Assembly: GCA_020634165.1 (NCBI GenBank)
Contig: JACKCF010000004.1
Location: 124,001-188,000, forward strand
Length of the DNA stretch: 64,000 bases
Direction: 5' to 3'
Source: Anaerolineaceae bacterium
Lineage (GTDB): Bacteria; Chloroflexota; Anaerolineae; Aggregatilineales; Phototrophicaceae
The notes under the pieces are model-generated. The model searched no databases. It worked only from the letters and a program-made list of their open reading frames with translations, and had not been told where the DNA came from. Shown one piece after another: positions 34,001 to 42,765 of this stretch; the stretch's first letter is position 1; each line of letters opens with the position of its first letter. The position numbers and the translations under genes were made by a program.

Positions 34001-35365
34001 ATGAAAAACATTTGCGTCATTGGTTCCGGCTACGTTGGTTTGGTCACCGCGACCTGCTTTGCTGATCTCGGCAATAAGGTCACCACTGTAGATATCGATG
34101 AAAACAAGATCGCCAAACTCAAAGAAGGCGTTATGCCTATCTATGAGCCGGGCCTGGAAGAACTGGTCGAACGCAATGTTAAGGCGGACCGCCTGAACTT
34201 CACCACTTCCTACGAAGAAGGCCTCGATGACGCCGAGTTCGTCTTCATCTGCGTAGGTACCCCTTCGGCAGTTGATGGCGAGGCCGACCTGAAGTACGTC
34301 CGCAGCGCCGCAGAAACTATCGCCGAGAAGATGGACCACCCGCTGATTATCATCAACAAGTCCACTGTTCCTGTTGGTACCGGCGACTGGGTTGCTGACA
34401 TTGTAAACCGCGTCCAGACAGAAGCGATTGACTTCGCGGTCGTGAGCTGCCCGGAATTTTTGCGGGAAGGCTCGGCTATCACCGACTTCATGAATCCAGA
34501 TCGCAACGTATTTGGTTCCACCAACCGCGAAGCCGCACAGAAAGTCGCTGATCTGTATGCAGCGCTCAACGCTCCGGCGGTCATCACGGACATTCGCACC
34601 TCGGAAATGATTAAGTATGCATCGAACGCCTTCCTGGCGACCCGCATCAGCTTCATTAACGAAATCAGCATCATTTGCGAACGCCTGGGCGCTGATGTGA
34701 CCGAAGTTGCTCGCGGTATGGGCCTCGACAAGCGCATTGGCCCGCACTTCCTGCAAGCTGGTGTCGGCTATGGTGGGTCCTGCTTCCCGAAAGATGTGAA
34801 AGCACTGGCCAATATGGCCCTGACACATGGTATGCACCCGCAACTGCTGAACGCCGTTATGGACATCAACGACTTCCAGCGCAAGCAGATTGCAACCAAA
34901 GTTCGCGAACTGCTGGGTGGCACCGTCGAGAATAAGACGATTGGTATCCTGGGTATCGCTTTCAAAGCCAATACCGATGACATCCGCGAGGCCCCGGCCC
35001 TGACGATTATGCGCACACTGGCCAACCAGGGCGCAAACGTCAAAGCGTATGATCCGGTGGCGATGGAAAATGCTGAACGCGAAATTCGCGGTGTGACCCT
35101 GGCTGACAACGCATATGACGTTGCAGAGGACGCTGACGTCCTGGTACTGCTGACCGACTGGAACGAGTTCAAGCAGCTTGATATGGCGCGCATTAAGGGT
35201 ATGATGCGCGAGCCGCTGCTGGTCGATGGCCGCAATATTTATGATCCTGACGCAATGCGCGAACTGGGCTTTGTCTATCGTGGTGTTGGCCGTGGCTACA
35301 ATGGCGAAGGTGTCGCCAATGGCCATGCCGCCCACGAGGATATGGCACCTGTTGCTGGAGACTAA
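34001..35365 (+). CDS. ugd: UDP-glucose 6-dehydrogenase
   Basis: Oxidises UDP-glucose to UDP-glucuronate with two NAD+, supplying uronic acids for surface polysaccharides. At 454 residues it has the three family domains: NAD-binding ICVIGSGYVGLVTATCFADLG, central ADLKYVRSA and NKSTVPVGTGD, SCPEFLREGSA, and the catalytic Cys261 in GYGGSCFPKDV with supporting Lys. The C-terminal UDP-binding domain is followed by an unusual short tail rich in His, Gly and Ala (GVANGHAAHEDMAPVAGD). It has a terminator and no tight operon partner. A glycosyltransferase and a flippase-like gene lie in the same region. Confidence 0.95.
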   Translation: MKNICVIGSGYVGLVTATCFADLGNKVTTVDIDENKIAKLKEGVMPIYEPGLEELVERNVKADRLNFTTSYEEGLDDAEFVFICVGTPSAVDGEADLKYVRSAAETIAEKMDHPLIIINKSTVPVGTGDWVADIVNRVQTEAIDFAVVSCPEFLREGSAITDFMNPDRNVFGSTNREAAQKVADLYAALNAPAVITDIRTSEMIKYASNAFLATRISFINEISIICERLGADVTEVARGMGLDKRIGPHFLQAGVGYGGSCFPKDVKALANMALTHGMHPQLLNAVMDINDFQRKQIATKVRELLGGTVENKTIGILGIAFKANTDDIREAPALTIMRTLANQGANVKAYDPVAMENAEREIRGVTLADNAYDVAEDADVLVLLTDWNEFKQLDMARIKGMMREPLLVDGRNIYDPDAMRELGFVYRGVGRGYNGEGVANGHAAHEDMAPVAGD

Positions 35366-35398
35366 ACGCGCCAAATATTGACGCACTTCACGGGACAG

Positions 35399-35426
35399 AA
35401 GGACACGGTCTTAGGCCGTGTCCTTT
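35399..35426 (+). terminator. Terminator after ugd
   Basis: AAGGACACGG and CCGTGTCCTT form a 10-base stem with a 7-base loop and then a short T run, 34 bases after the ugd stop. Confidence 0.8.
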
Positions 35427-35459
35427 GCATTTACGCAGACCACCAGTAGAATCGACATC

Positions 35460-36356
35460 ATGACTGAGCATATTCACACCCACGCACCCGTTAACTCGCG
35501 TGATCGCTTTGCGATTGCACATTATATTGAAAGCGAACTGGACCCTGAGAAAGATTACGAGGAAATCGTCTTTCTGGTGGGTTCATATGAATATCCCTGG
35601 CTGCTGCGGAAGTCACTGGAGTTTGCGCTGTTCCGCACCTATGGCGTGCCGCACACCAGCCGCATACTCAAAGCAACCGGACAATTCGAGCGGCACGGGC
35701 AAAAGCGCTATGACGATACGACGCTGCTGCTGGCAGGCATCGCGGAAAAAGGCATCGACAGCGAGTACGGCAAGGCCGCTATCGCGGGCATGAATCGCTT
35801 TCATGGTCGCTATAACATTCAGAATCGCGATATGTTGTATGTGCTATCGACATTTGTGTTTGAGCCGATTCGGTGGCATGAGCGCTTTGGCTGGCGCACA
35901 CCTACCCAGAAAGAAAAGCTGGCCAATTTTTACTTCTGGCGCGAGATTGGCTTACGAATGGGCATTCAGGATATTCCTGAAACGATAGCGGCATTCGAGT
36001 CGTTCAACATTGCCCACGAAGCAGAGCATTTCGTCTATGACGAGGCCAATCAAGTGATTGGTGAAGCGACGGTACGGGTTTTCCTGAACTGGTATCCCGT
36101 GTTTGTAAGGCCACTGGCGCGGGAAATCATCTACAGCTTTTTGAATGACCAATTACTGGAAGCATTTGGTTTCCCCAAACCGCACAGCGTGATCCGTTGG
36201 TTTGCGCAAGGGGGGCTATGGTTGATGGGCCGCGTGATGCGCTGGCTCCCACCCCGTCGCGCACCTTTCCTGTATACAGCAATTCCGACGCGCACCTACC
36301 CGCATGGCTATGAAGTCACCGAGCTAGGTCCAAAAGAGGCCCTTAACGGCGATTAG
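35460..36356 (+). CDS. MpaB/latex-clearing-type oxygenase-like protein (DUF2236)
   Basis: A 298-residue protein resembling the MpaB family, heme-dependent oxygenases related to rubber oxygenase (Lcp) and to a fungal mycophenolic-acid enzyme. Recognised segments are EYPWLLRKSLEFALFRTYGVP, KRYDDTTLLLAGI, MNRFHGRYNIQNRDMLYVLSTFVFEPIRW, YFWREIGLRMGIQDIP and NIAHEAEHF. The His/Arg/Asp pattern around the KRYDDT and HGRY segments could hold heme, but this was not modelled. The ATG at 35460 is used. A longer frame would begin inside the ugd terminator. Its substrate is unknown. Confidence 0.7.
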   Translation: MTEHIHTHAPVNSRDRFAIAHYIESELDPEKDYEEIVFLVGSYEYPWLLRKSLEFALFRTYGVPHTSRILKATGQFERHGQKRYDDTTLLLAGIAEKGIDSEYGKAAIAGMNRFHGRYNIQNRDMLYVLSTFVFEPIRWHERFGWRTPTQKEKLANFYFWREIGLRMGIQDIPETIAAFESFNIAHEAEHFVYDEANQVIGEATVRVFLNWYPVFVRPLAREIIYSFLNDQLLEAFGFPKPHSVIRWFAQGGLWLMGRVMRWLPPRRAPFLYTAIPTRTYPHGYEVTELGPKEALNGD

Positions 36357-36358
36357 GT

Positions 36359-36754
36359 TCAGACAGCAGCCATAGAGTTGAGGCTGCCTGTCGCATACAA
36401 GGCTTCGCCCACACTGTTGGCAAAAATCAGGCGCGGGTGCAGGGATGTTACGCCCAGGCGTGAGAGCGTGTGGGCAATGCGGCGGGCCAATGTTGTGCGT
36501 ACAGTGACAATGACAATTAAGCCAACCTGAATCGTAATCTGGTGGGAAGCCTGATGAAAGATTGTCAGGGCATCTTGTGGCAGGAAGCCTTCATTGTTGG
36601 TGAAATCGAGAATGAAATGACAGCGCCTGTCATGGTCACGCAGCAAACGCCCTGATTCTTTACAGGCAGTTTGCAAAGTGGACGCATCCCAGTCTCCCTG
36701 AAAGCTGAACAAAATTGCTTTTTTATCATCCGCTGCCCAACTGACCTCGATCAT
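36359..36754 (-). CDS. STAS-like protein, function unknown
   Basis: A 131-residue soluble alpha/beta protein. MIEVSWAADDKKAILFSFQGDW then a helix and ILDFTNNEGFLPQDAL fit the beta-alpha-beta order of a STAS or SpoIIAA-like domain, but I do not see the conserved phosphorylatable Ser with confidence. The ATG at 36754 has AGAGG about 5 nt upstream. A GTG further upstream is less likely. The gene is divergent from the kinase-NACHT gene by 199 bases and could be its regulatory partner, but this is only location. Confidence 0.5.
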   Translation of the reverse strand: MIEVSWAADDKKAILFSFQGDWDASTLQTACKESGRLLRDHDRRCHFILDFTNNEGFLPQDALTIFHQASHQITIQVGLIVIVTVRTTLARRIAHTLSRLGVTSLHPRLIFANSVGEALYATGSLNSMAAV

Positions 36755-36953
36755 AGTGGCCTCTTCCACAATAGATGTGTTGATTACTGGCTATTTGTGT
36801 AACGTTAAAAATGATGAATTTGGATTCTTAGAACCCGCTTAGTGGGCTGTCATTGGATAATGTGCCTCGACGGAAGGTAGCCCTCGACGTTACACTACCA
36901 TACAGGAGATCAACCTAAGAACGACGCTTCCTCGGCACATAAGCGACGCATTG

Positions 36954-39860
36954 ATGTACAGACTGATTGGAGAAACCAAACGGGGCTATACCTTCCACGA
37001 GCGCATTGGCGTTGGTGGCTATGGGATGGTTTATCGTGCCCAACAGTTGGCCGTTGATCGCGATGTAGCGATTAAGGTCATTCTGCCGGAACATGCCCGT
37101 TCGGATGAGTTCAAGGCGCGTTTTGCCGAAGAAGCACGTCTGGTCGCCCAATTAGAGCACCCACATATCACGCCGCTATACGATTACTGGCAAGATGAAA
37201 GCGGTGCCTATCTTGTGATGCGTTACCTGCGTGGGGGCAATCTGCGCCAGATGCTGCAAGATCACGGTGCCCTTTCGCTGGCACAGACGACACGCCTGCT
37301 GACACAGATCGGCGAGGCATTCGCCAGCGCCCATGCCGCTAACGTCATTCATCGCGATTTTAAACCCGCTAATGTCCTGCTCGATGAGCGCTCGAATGCC
37401 TATTTGACTGATTTCGGCGTGGCGATGCGCATCCAACAGGTTGATGGCGGCGAACAGGAATCCGATGAGTTGGTCGGCACCTTTGCCTATTTATCACCGG
37501 AGCAAATCCAGGGCCGCGCATTGACGCCTCATGCCGACCTGTATGCGATGGGGCTGGTTTTGTACGAAATGCTGGCAGGTCAGCATCCGTATGGCGACGC
37601 CGGCATCAACGACCTGATCATCCATCAGGTTCGCGATCCGGTTCCGAGTTTACTCAAGCTGCGACCCGACTTGCCGGAGACGCTCGATACCATTATTCAG
37701 CGGGCAACCGACAAAGAACCCAAACATCGCTATCCTGATGCCCAGACATTTATTGATGCACTGAATGAACTCGCTCAGGCAGGTCGTCCGCTGCCCCTGC
37801 CACCGGTTGCGCGGCACCTGGAAACAGCCGATTTAATGATCCCAACACGGACGGAACGCCTCGGCAACCTTGATGGTGGCACCACGTCCAGCGGACGCAA
37901 TCGGCGGTCGATGCTGCAAAATGTCCATGCTTTCTGGATTGAGGGTGTGTTGGAGCAGTCGCTGCATGGTGCCGCCATTATCGAACTGGGGATGACCCCA
38001 CACATGGCCGCTGTCACCAATCCCTGGGGAGCTGTATTACGCCGCCCTGGCACAGAAGACCGAACGGTCGTCCCTGGCACACCCATTTTGCAGATGTTCG
38101 ACCGCTTGAATGGCAAGCTGCTCATTCTGGGTGATCCTGGCAGCGGCAAAACGACCACCTTACTCGAACTGACGCAAGCGCTGCTGGCACGTGCAGAGCG
38201 CGATCAGCGGCATGCGATACCCGTTGTGCTCAATCTGTCATCCTGGGGGCAGGATCGCCAGCCCATTGATACCTGGCTGATCGATGAACTATCAAACAAG
38301 TATCAGGTGCCGAGAGCGATTGCTCGGCGCTGGGCAAAGCATGATGAGCTACTGCTGCTGCTCGATGGGCTGGATGAGGTCGCGCTGACCTATCGCGATG
38401 ATTGTGTGGAGGCCATCAATACCTACCGCCAGGAGCACGGCTTCGTCGATGTAGTGGTATGCAGCCGCACCGCCGATTATGAAGCGCTTACGAATAGTCT
38501 GCTGCTTAATGGGGCAATCGTATTGCAACCGCTCACCAGCCAGCAGGTCGATGGCTACCTGTCACAGTTTGGTCCTTCCTTGACGACGCTGCGCAAGCAA
38601 CTGAGTGCCGATGAAAATCTGGCGGAATTAAGCCGATCCCCTTTGATGTTGAGTATTATGGCGCTGGCCTATCGTGACATCACTCAGGATTCCCTGCCCC
38701 AGTTCGACAACCCGGAGGCCCAGCGCGCACATCTCTTTGATGTGTATGTGGAGCGCATGCTGGCGCGGCAGTCGGCGGATGCACCTTATTCTCGGCAGCA
38801 GGTTGAGCATTATCTCGGTTGGCTGGCGAGCCAGATGGTAGCCCAGGCACAAACCGTCTTCCAAATCGAAAATCTGCAACCCACCTGGCTGTTGGAACCT
38901 CAACAGCAGCAATATCGTAAGGCCCTGCTACGGGTCATGGTGGTCATCTGGGCGCTGATCTGGGGCGTTCCGCGGGCCGTTACGACGCCGCTGGCGCCAC
39001 CAGGTGCTCCGGCCTGGATGAAGGGACTCGCCTGGGCCGCTGCCGGGGCTAGCTGGGGAACCGTACTCGGTACACGATTGATCAGATACATGGCATCAGC
39101 CATCGGAATTGGCATTGTCTTTAGCATCGCAGTTGCGCTAGAAGGAGGCATCGACCGCGAACTGGGCCAGATCGTGACGCGCATTCCTGGCGCACTGATT
39201 ATCTATACGCTGGCGTTCGGATTTTCATTATGGCTGCTGCGACGTGGGCAGCATCACCCGATGCACATCCAACCTGTAGAAAGCGTGCGCTTCGTCAGGA
39301 AAAACGTCAAACCCTGGATGGTCGTCGCCGTGATTCCGGCAGGAGCCGTGACTTCGATATTGAACCGGATTGTGTTTGCGCGGCCAGATGTCACCACAGG
39401 CGAGCAAATCCTGGGCATTGTGCTCGGCAGTTTGATTGGCATCCTCACGGCGGGCTACCTGACAGGACTGACCAGCAACGTCGTCGGGCAGACGACGCGC
39501 CCCAACGAAGGCATCTGGCGCAGCCTGAGCAATGCGCTGCGTTTAGGGGCTATCGTGGCGGTCAGTTTTGGCGTCTTACTGATGGCATCCACCGTGCCTG
39601 TCAGCAGTTGGACCTTTGGCATCATGCAGGTGATCGTCACCGCATTGCCATTCGGGGCGGTCGGTGGTCTGATTTATGGCGGCTATACGGTCATCCAGCA
39701 TGTCATTCTACGGCGGATTCTATGGCAAACGGGTGCCACGCCGCGCAATTATGCCCACTTCCTCGACCATGCCACACGGCTGATCCTGCTGCGAAAAGTG
39801 GGCGGCGGCTATATTTTTGTGCATCGCTATCTGCTGGAATACTTCGCGCAGAAGAACTAG
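36954..39860 (+). CDS. Ser/Thr protein kinase-NACHT ATPase-membrane fusion protein
   Basis: A 968-residue multidomain signalling protein. Residues 1-275 form a complete Hanks-type kinase: glycine loop GVGGYGMVY, Lys41 (VAIKV), catalytic HRDFKPANVLL (Asp135), DFG (153-155), SPEQ and the DLYAMGLVLYEML helix. After a Pro-rich linker and a short alpha/beta segment comes a NACHT-type STAND ATPase with Walker A GDPGSGKTTT (393-402) and Walker B LLLLLDGLDEV (466-476). The C-terminal 330 residues hold about seven membrane helices and end in KVGGGYIFVHRYLLEYFAQ, a tail seen in this NACHT group. ATG 36954 is preferred over the adjoining TTG. It probably senses a signal at the membrane and passes it on by phosphorylation. 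The ligand is unknown. Confidence 0.88.
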   Translation: MYRLIGETKRGYTFHERIGVGGYGMVYRAQQLAVDRDVAIKVILPEHARSDEFKARFAEEARLVAQLEHPHITPLYDYWQDESGAYLVMRYLRGGNLRQMLQDHGALSLAQTTRLLTQIGEAFASAHAANVIHRDFKPANVLLDERSNAYLTDFGVAMRIQQVDGGEQESDELVGTFAYLSPEQIQGRALTPHADLYAMGLVLYEMLAGQHPYGDAGINDLIIHQVRDPVPSLLKLRPDLPETLDTIIQRATDKEPKHRYPDAQTFIDALNELAQAGRPLPLPPVARHLETADLMIPTRTERLGNLDGGTTSSGRNRRSMLQNVHAFWIEGVLEQSLHGAAIIELGMTPHMAAVTNPWGAVLRRPGTEDRTVVPGTPILQMFDRLNGKLLILGDPGSGKTTTLLELTQALLARAERDQRHAIPVVLNLSSWGQDRQPIDTWLIDELSNKYQVPRAIARRWAKHDELLLLLDGLDEVALTYRDDCVEAINTYRQEHGFVDVVVCSRTADYEALTNSLLLNGAIVLQPLTSQQVDGYLSQFGPSLTTLRKQLSADENLAELSRSPLMLSIMALAYRDITQDSLPQFDNPEAQRAHLFDVYVERMLARQSADAPYSRQQVEHYLGWLASQMVAQAQTVFQIENLQPTWLLEPQQQQYRKALLRVMVVIWALIWGVPRAVTTPLAPPGAPAWMKGLAWAAAGASWGTVLGTRLIRYMASAIGIGIVFSIAVALEGGIDRELGQIVTRIPGALIIYTLAFGFSLWLLRRGQHHPMHIQPVESVRFVRKNVKPWMVVAVIPAGAVTSILNRIVFARPDVTTGEQILGIVLGSLIGILTAGYLTGLTSNVVGQTTRPNEGIWRSLSNALRLGAIVAVSFGVLLMASTVPVSSWTFGIMQVIVTALPFGAVGGLIYGGYTVIQHVILRRILWQTGATPRNYAHFLDHATRLILLRKVGGGYIFVHRYLLEYFAQKN

Positions 39861-39872
39861 CACGATTCAATG

Positions 39873-40139
39873 CTAGACAATCTGGTCGCGTTCCTCAGCC
39901 GTCTTCAAAACAGCCTGAATCGCTTCTACGAGCGCTAAGGCGGCTTCCGCACTAAGTTCGACGGCGACACGCGCGCCAGGACCTTGGGCTTCGTTGACAA
40001 AGTCGATATTCAGGGCATGCTCGAACGGTGCATTAAAAGGATGGTCATAAGAGACATTGGCTTCTTTGAGCGTAAACCAGCCCGTTTCCTTTTTGCCGCT
40101 GCCCTCGATTTTGACTTGCTGAACGATCATCGTGCACAT
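39873..40139 (-). CDS. DUF6295 family protein
   Basis: An 88-residue protein that matches DUF6295: MCTMIVQQVKIEGSGK, GWFTLKEANVSYDHPFNAPFEHALNIDF and GPGARVAVELSAEAALALVEAI. The start at 40139 has GAGGAG 7 nt upstream, which decides against the longer frame to 40178. There is no known function. The early Cys2 and the His residues could bind a metal, but nothing proves it. It is upstream of, and on the opposite strand to, the kinase gene's end. Confidence 0.75.
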   Translation of the reverse strand: MCTMIVQQVKIEGSGKKETGWFTLKEANVSYDHPFNAPFEHALNIDFVNEAQGPGARVAVELSAEAALALVEAIQAVLKTAEERDQIV

Positions 40140-40206
40140 GGGAAAACTCCTCAGAAAATTATATTGACCTAAACACATCTCACTTCGGGAGCTGATTACA
40201 AAACTG

Positions 40207-40962
40207 CTATTTCAGGTTCTTTTCAAGGAAGGCAAAGACCTTTTCCCAGCCATCCATGGCCTGGGCCTGACGATAGGCTGGACGATGATGATAGAAGAAG
40301 CCGTGTCCAGCATCATCGTAACGATGGAATTCGTAGTCCTTACCGTGCTTTTTGAGTTCTTCCTCATGCTGGTTAACCTGCTCGGCTGTCGGGCCGTGAT
40401 CTTCATTGCCGAAAATGCCCAACAACGGCGCAGATAAATCGGCTGTGTAGTTGATAGGGCTAACGGGATATTTAGGCGTCAAATCTTCGGGAGCCATGAC
40501 GACGCGCCCACCCCAACAATCGACAACGGCGTCAAACACATCCAGGCGGCAGCCAGCGAGAAATGCCTGCCGTCCGCCAGAACAGGTACCAAACACGCCA
40601 ACTTTTCCGTTTACATAGGGCAGTGACAACAGATGGCGTGCCGCACCTTCCAGATCGCCCATGACCTGGTCATCAGCGACACCACCCTCCGCACGGATTT
40701 TGGCAGCGACATCTTCAGGGGTGCCGTGCCCGGCGCGGAAGTACAGATTGGGTGCCAGAGCAGCATAACCATAATAGGCAAATTTGCGCGTCGCCTCTTT
40801 GTACCACTCATCCCACCCTGGCATGTGATGAATAATGACCATCGCGGGGAATGGTCCTGGCCCTAATGGGCGTGCGAAGTAGGCGTTGATGGTGTCATGA
40901 TTGGTGCCCTGTATCGTAACTGTTTCCGCAATCATGCCTTCGTAATTGTCAGTTGTGTACAC
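40207..40962 (-). CDS. Dienelactone hydrolase family protein
   Basis: A 251-residue alpha/beta hydrolase of the dienelactone-hydrolase type. Nucleophile motif is FGTCSGGRQ with Cys as the nucleophile, as in true dienelactone hydrolases. The acid is Asp in GNEDHGPT and the base His in DAGHGFF. Two His follow the loop YHHRPAY. The GTG at 40962 is chosen as start because the consensus AAGGAGG lies 5 nt before it. Possible roles are opening of lactones from aromatic or sugar-acid breakdown. Confidence 0.9.
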   Translation of the reverse strand: MYTTDNYEGMIAETVTIQGTNHDTINAYFARPLGPGPFPAMVIIHHMPGWDEWYKEATRKFAYYGYAALAPNLYFRAGHGTPEDVAAKIRAEGGVADDQVMGDLEGAARHLLSLPYVNGKVGVFGTCSGGRQAFLAGCRLDVFDAVVDCWGGRVVMAPEDLTPKYPVSPINYTADLSAPLLGIFGNEDHGPTAEQVNQHEEELKKHGKDYEFHRYDDAGHGFFYHHRPAYRQAQAMDGWEKVFAFLEKNLK

Positions 40963-41095
40963 GACTACCTCCTTTTTAAGTGCCAACAACGGGGAAATCT
41001 AACTTTCTGTATGGTGGGAGTGTAGCGCATAGGCCATAAAGAATGCGAAAACCAATACCTGGCCCATTTCCTGAACCTGTTTGCTCCCCAAAGCG

Positions 41096-41101
41096 TATAA
41101 T
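41096..41101 (+). promoter_or_regulatory. -10 box of the MFS gene
   Basis: A perfect TATAAT lies 35 bases before the ATG at 41137. There is no strong -35. Confidence 0.45.
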
Positions 41102-41136
41102 TCAGTAGATAAAGCTTCATCACGCTAGGCCCCATC

Positions 41137-42441
41137 ATGACGTCTGGAATTATTACTTTTTATATTTTGACAGTCACCCAGGTACTATCACTAATCGGCA
41201 GCCGAATGACGAGTATTGCTTTCGGCATCTGGTTGTTCCAGCAGACTGGTGACAGCGCCCCCGTCTTACTCGCTTCATTTTTTGTGATGCTCCCGCAAGC
41301 ACTGGCGGGGAGTTTCGGCGGTGTCATCGCAGATCGATGGCCGAGAAGGCTGGTCCTCATGCTGACAGACACAGGTGCCGCAGTTGGCACTGCTCTTCTT
41401 CTGCTGAGTTTTATGTTAGGCACATTTGAAGTCTGGCAGCTTTATGTTGTGGCATTTTTACAGGGAGCGCTGGGTATGATGCAGCGTCCGGCGATGGATG
41501 CATCCATCACGATGATGGTACCCTCCACACATCGGGATCGCGCCAATACGCTGCGGTTGATGGCCGGGCCCGTCGCGGGGATTATCGCGCCAGTGTTAGC
41601 AGCCTTAATCTTCGCAACCTTCGGGCTTGTGGGTGTGATTTCCATTGATCTGGCGAGCTTTTTCGTGGCCGTCATTACACTGTGGTTCGTACGAATTCCT
41701 GAGCCTAAAAAGACCAACCCCAAGACAGGTCGTTCACATTTTCTGGATGACTCGAAAGAGGCATTTGCATTCCTGTGGAACGCTCGTGTTCTTTTTTTCA
41801 TGATGTTTTACGCGGCAGCCCTGAATTTCTTCCTGGCCGGGTCTATCAATCTGGCTACGCCCTATATCCTGACCCTGACAGGCAGTGAAGAGACACTGGG
41901 CATTCTACTGGGCATTATGAACCTGGGTATGGTGATCGGTGGCGTGATCATGTTTGTACGCGGCGGGACGAATCCGCGTATTCATGGCATTATGCTGGGA
42001 CTTATGTTCCGGGGATTGGCATTAGCAGTCTATGGTCTTGTGCGGACGCCGATTGCCCTGGCTTTCGCCGTGTTCTTCGTGTTGTTTAGCAATGCGCTGG
42101 TCGATGGCTCGTTTATGTCGATGCTGCAAAGCAAAGTGCCGCCCCACCTACAGGGTCGTGTGTTCGCATTGCTGTTCCAGATGATGAATATTGCAACACC
42201 ACTTTCTCTGTTGATGACGGGTTATGTTGTGGATAATCTTCTGGAACCCGCAGTGAATACCCCTGGTTGGTCAGCGGTGGCACCACTGGTCGGCAGTCAG
42301 CCCGGATCGGGCATGGGATTGTTCATTATGGTCAATGGTGTGCTGATTTTCGTGATGACACTGGCTGTCTATCTCATTCCGGCAGTACGTCACAATGAAC
42401 GCAAAATGCCGGACTACGCACCCTCTGGCGCGATCATTTAG
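41137..42441 (+). CDS. MFS transporter, macrolide-efflux type (MFS_3)
   Basis: A 434-residue major facilitator protein with about twelve membrane helices. The loop after helix 2 reads GGVIADRWPRRLVL, the family motif A. MMVPSTHRDRANTLRLMAGPVAGIIAP is typical of the MefA/EntS-like subgroup. Such pumps export antibiotics or siderophores, but the substrate cannot be read here. The stop codon overlaps that of the opposing MazG-like gene by 4 bases. Confidence 0.9.
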   Translation: MTSGIITFYILTVTQVLSLIGSRMTSIAFGIWLFQQTGDSAPVLLASFFVMLPQALAGSFGGVIADRWPRRLVLMLTDTGAAVGTALLLLSFMLGTFEVWQLYVVAFLQGALGMMQRPAMDASITMMVPSTHRDRANTLRLMAGPVAGIIAPVLAALIFATFGLVGVISIDLASFFVAVITLWFVRIPEPKKTNPKTGRSHFLDDSKEAFAFLWNARVLFFMMFYAAALNFFLAGSINLATPYILTLTGSEETLGILLGIMNLGMVIGGVIMFVRGGTNPRIHGIMLGLMFRGLALAVYGLVRTPIALAFAVFFVLFSNALVDGSFMSMLQSKVPPHLQGRVFALLFQMMNIATPLSLLMTGYVVDNLLEPAVNTPGWSAVAPLVGSQPGSGMGLFIMVNGVLIFVMTLAVYLIPAVRHNERKMPDYAPSGAII

Positions 42442-42764
42442 TCGGTGTCATCGACCCATAGAAGCTTGATGCGTTCAGCAAAGGCACCGCGTTTTGAGCG
42501 TTTTTCTGTTTGCAACCGACTGATTTCTTCCGGCGACAGGCCATAGACTGAGACGATGGCATCCAGCACTTCATAAATATCGGCCAGTTCCTCGGTCAGA
42601 TTGTCACCTGCTGCCAGCTCAGCCGATTCTTCCTGCAATTTCTCCAGCAGCAGTGAACGATATTCCCGTTCATCAGCGATAGATATTTCGCATGTTTTGC
42701 CGTGTGATGCAATGATTTCTGGAATGCGGTCTCGCACCAGTTTGTTGTAGATAATCCTGCCCAT
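42438..42764 (-). CDS. MazG-like nucleotide pyrophosphohydrolase (PRA-PH/all-alpha family)
   Basis: A 108-residue all-alpha protein. It matches the small phosphoribosyl-ATP pyrophosphohydrolase-like group: YNKLVRDRIPEIIASHGKTCE, then KLQEESAELAAGDNLTEELADIYEVLDAI. The acidic residues (EESAEL, EELADIYE) are the expected Mg2+ ligands. Members hydrolyse NTPs to NMP and pyrophosphate, used in nucleotide cleaning or stress control. The ATG at 42764 lies 1 base from the stop of the TIR gene, so the two are translationally coupled. A longer reading frame upstream is a shadow of the TIR gene. Confidence 0.85.
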   Translation of the reverse strand: MGRIIYNKLVRDRIPEIIASHGKTCEISIADEREYRSLLLEKLQEESAELAAGDNLTEELADIYEVLDAIVSVYGLSPEEISRLQTEKRSKRGAFAERIKLLWVDDTD

Positions 42765-42765
42765 A

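Noticed and set aside
33986..35386. 466-residue minus-strand frame opposite ugd
   Set aside because: It covers the same bases as a perfect UDP-glucose dehydrogenase gene on the plus strand, and its translation matches no pattern.
39230..39955. 241-residue plus-strand frame inside the 3' part of the kinase-NACHT gene
   Set aside because: It is a shadow frame of the membrane region, and the in-frame gene continues to a conserved end.
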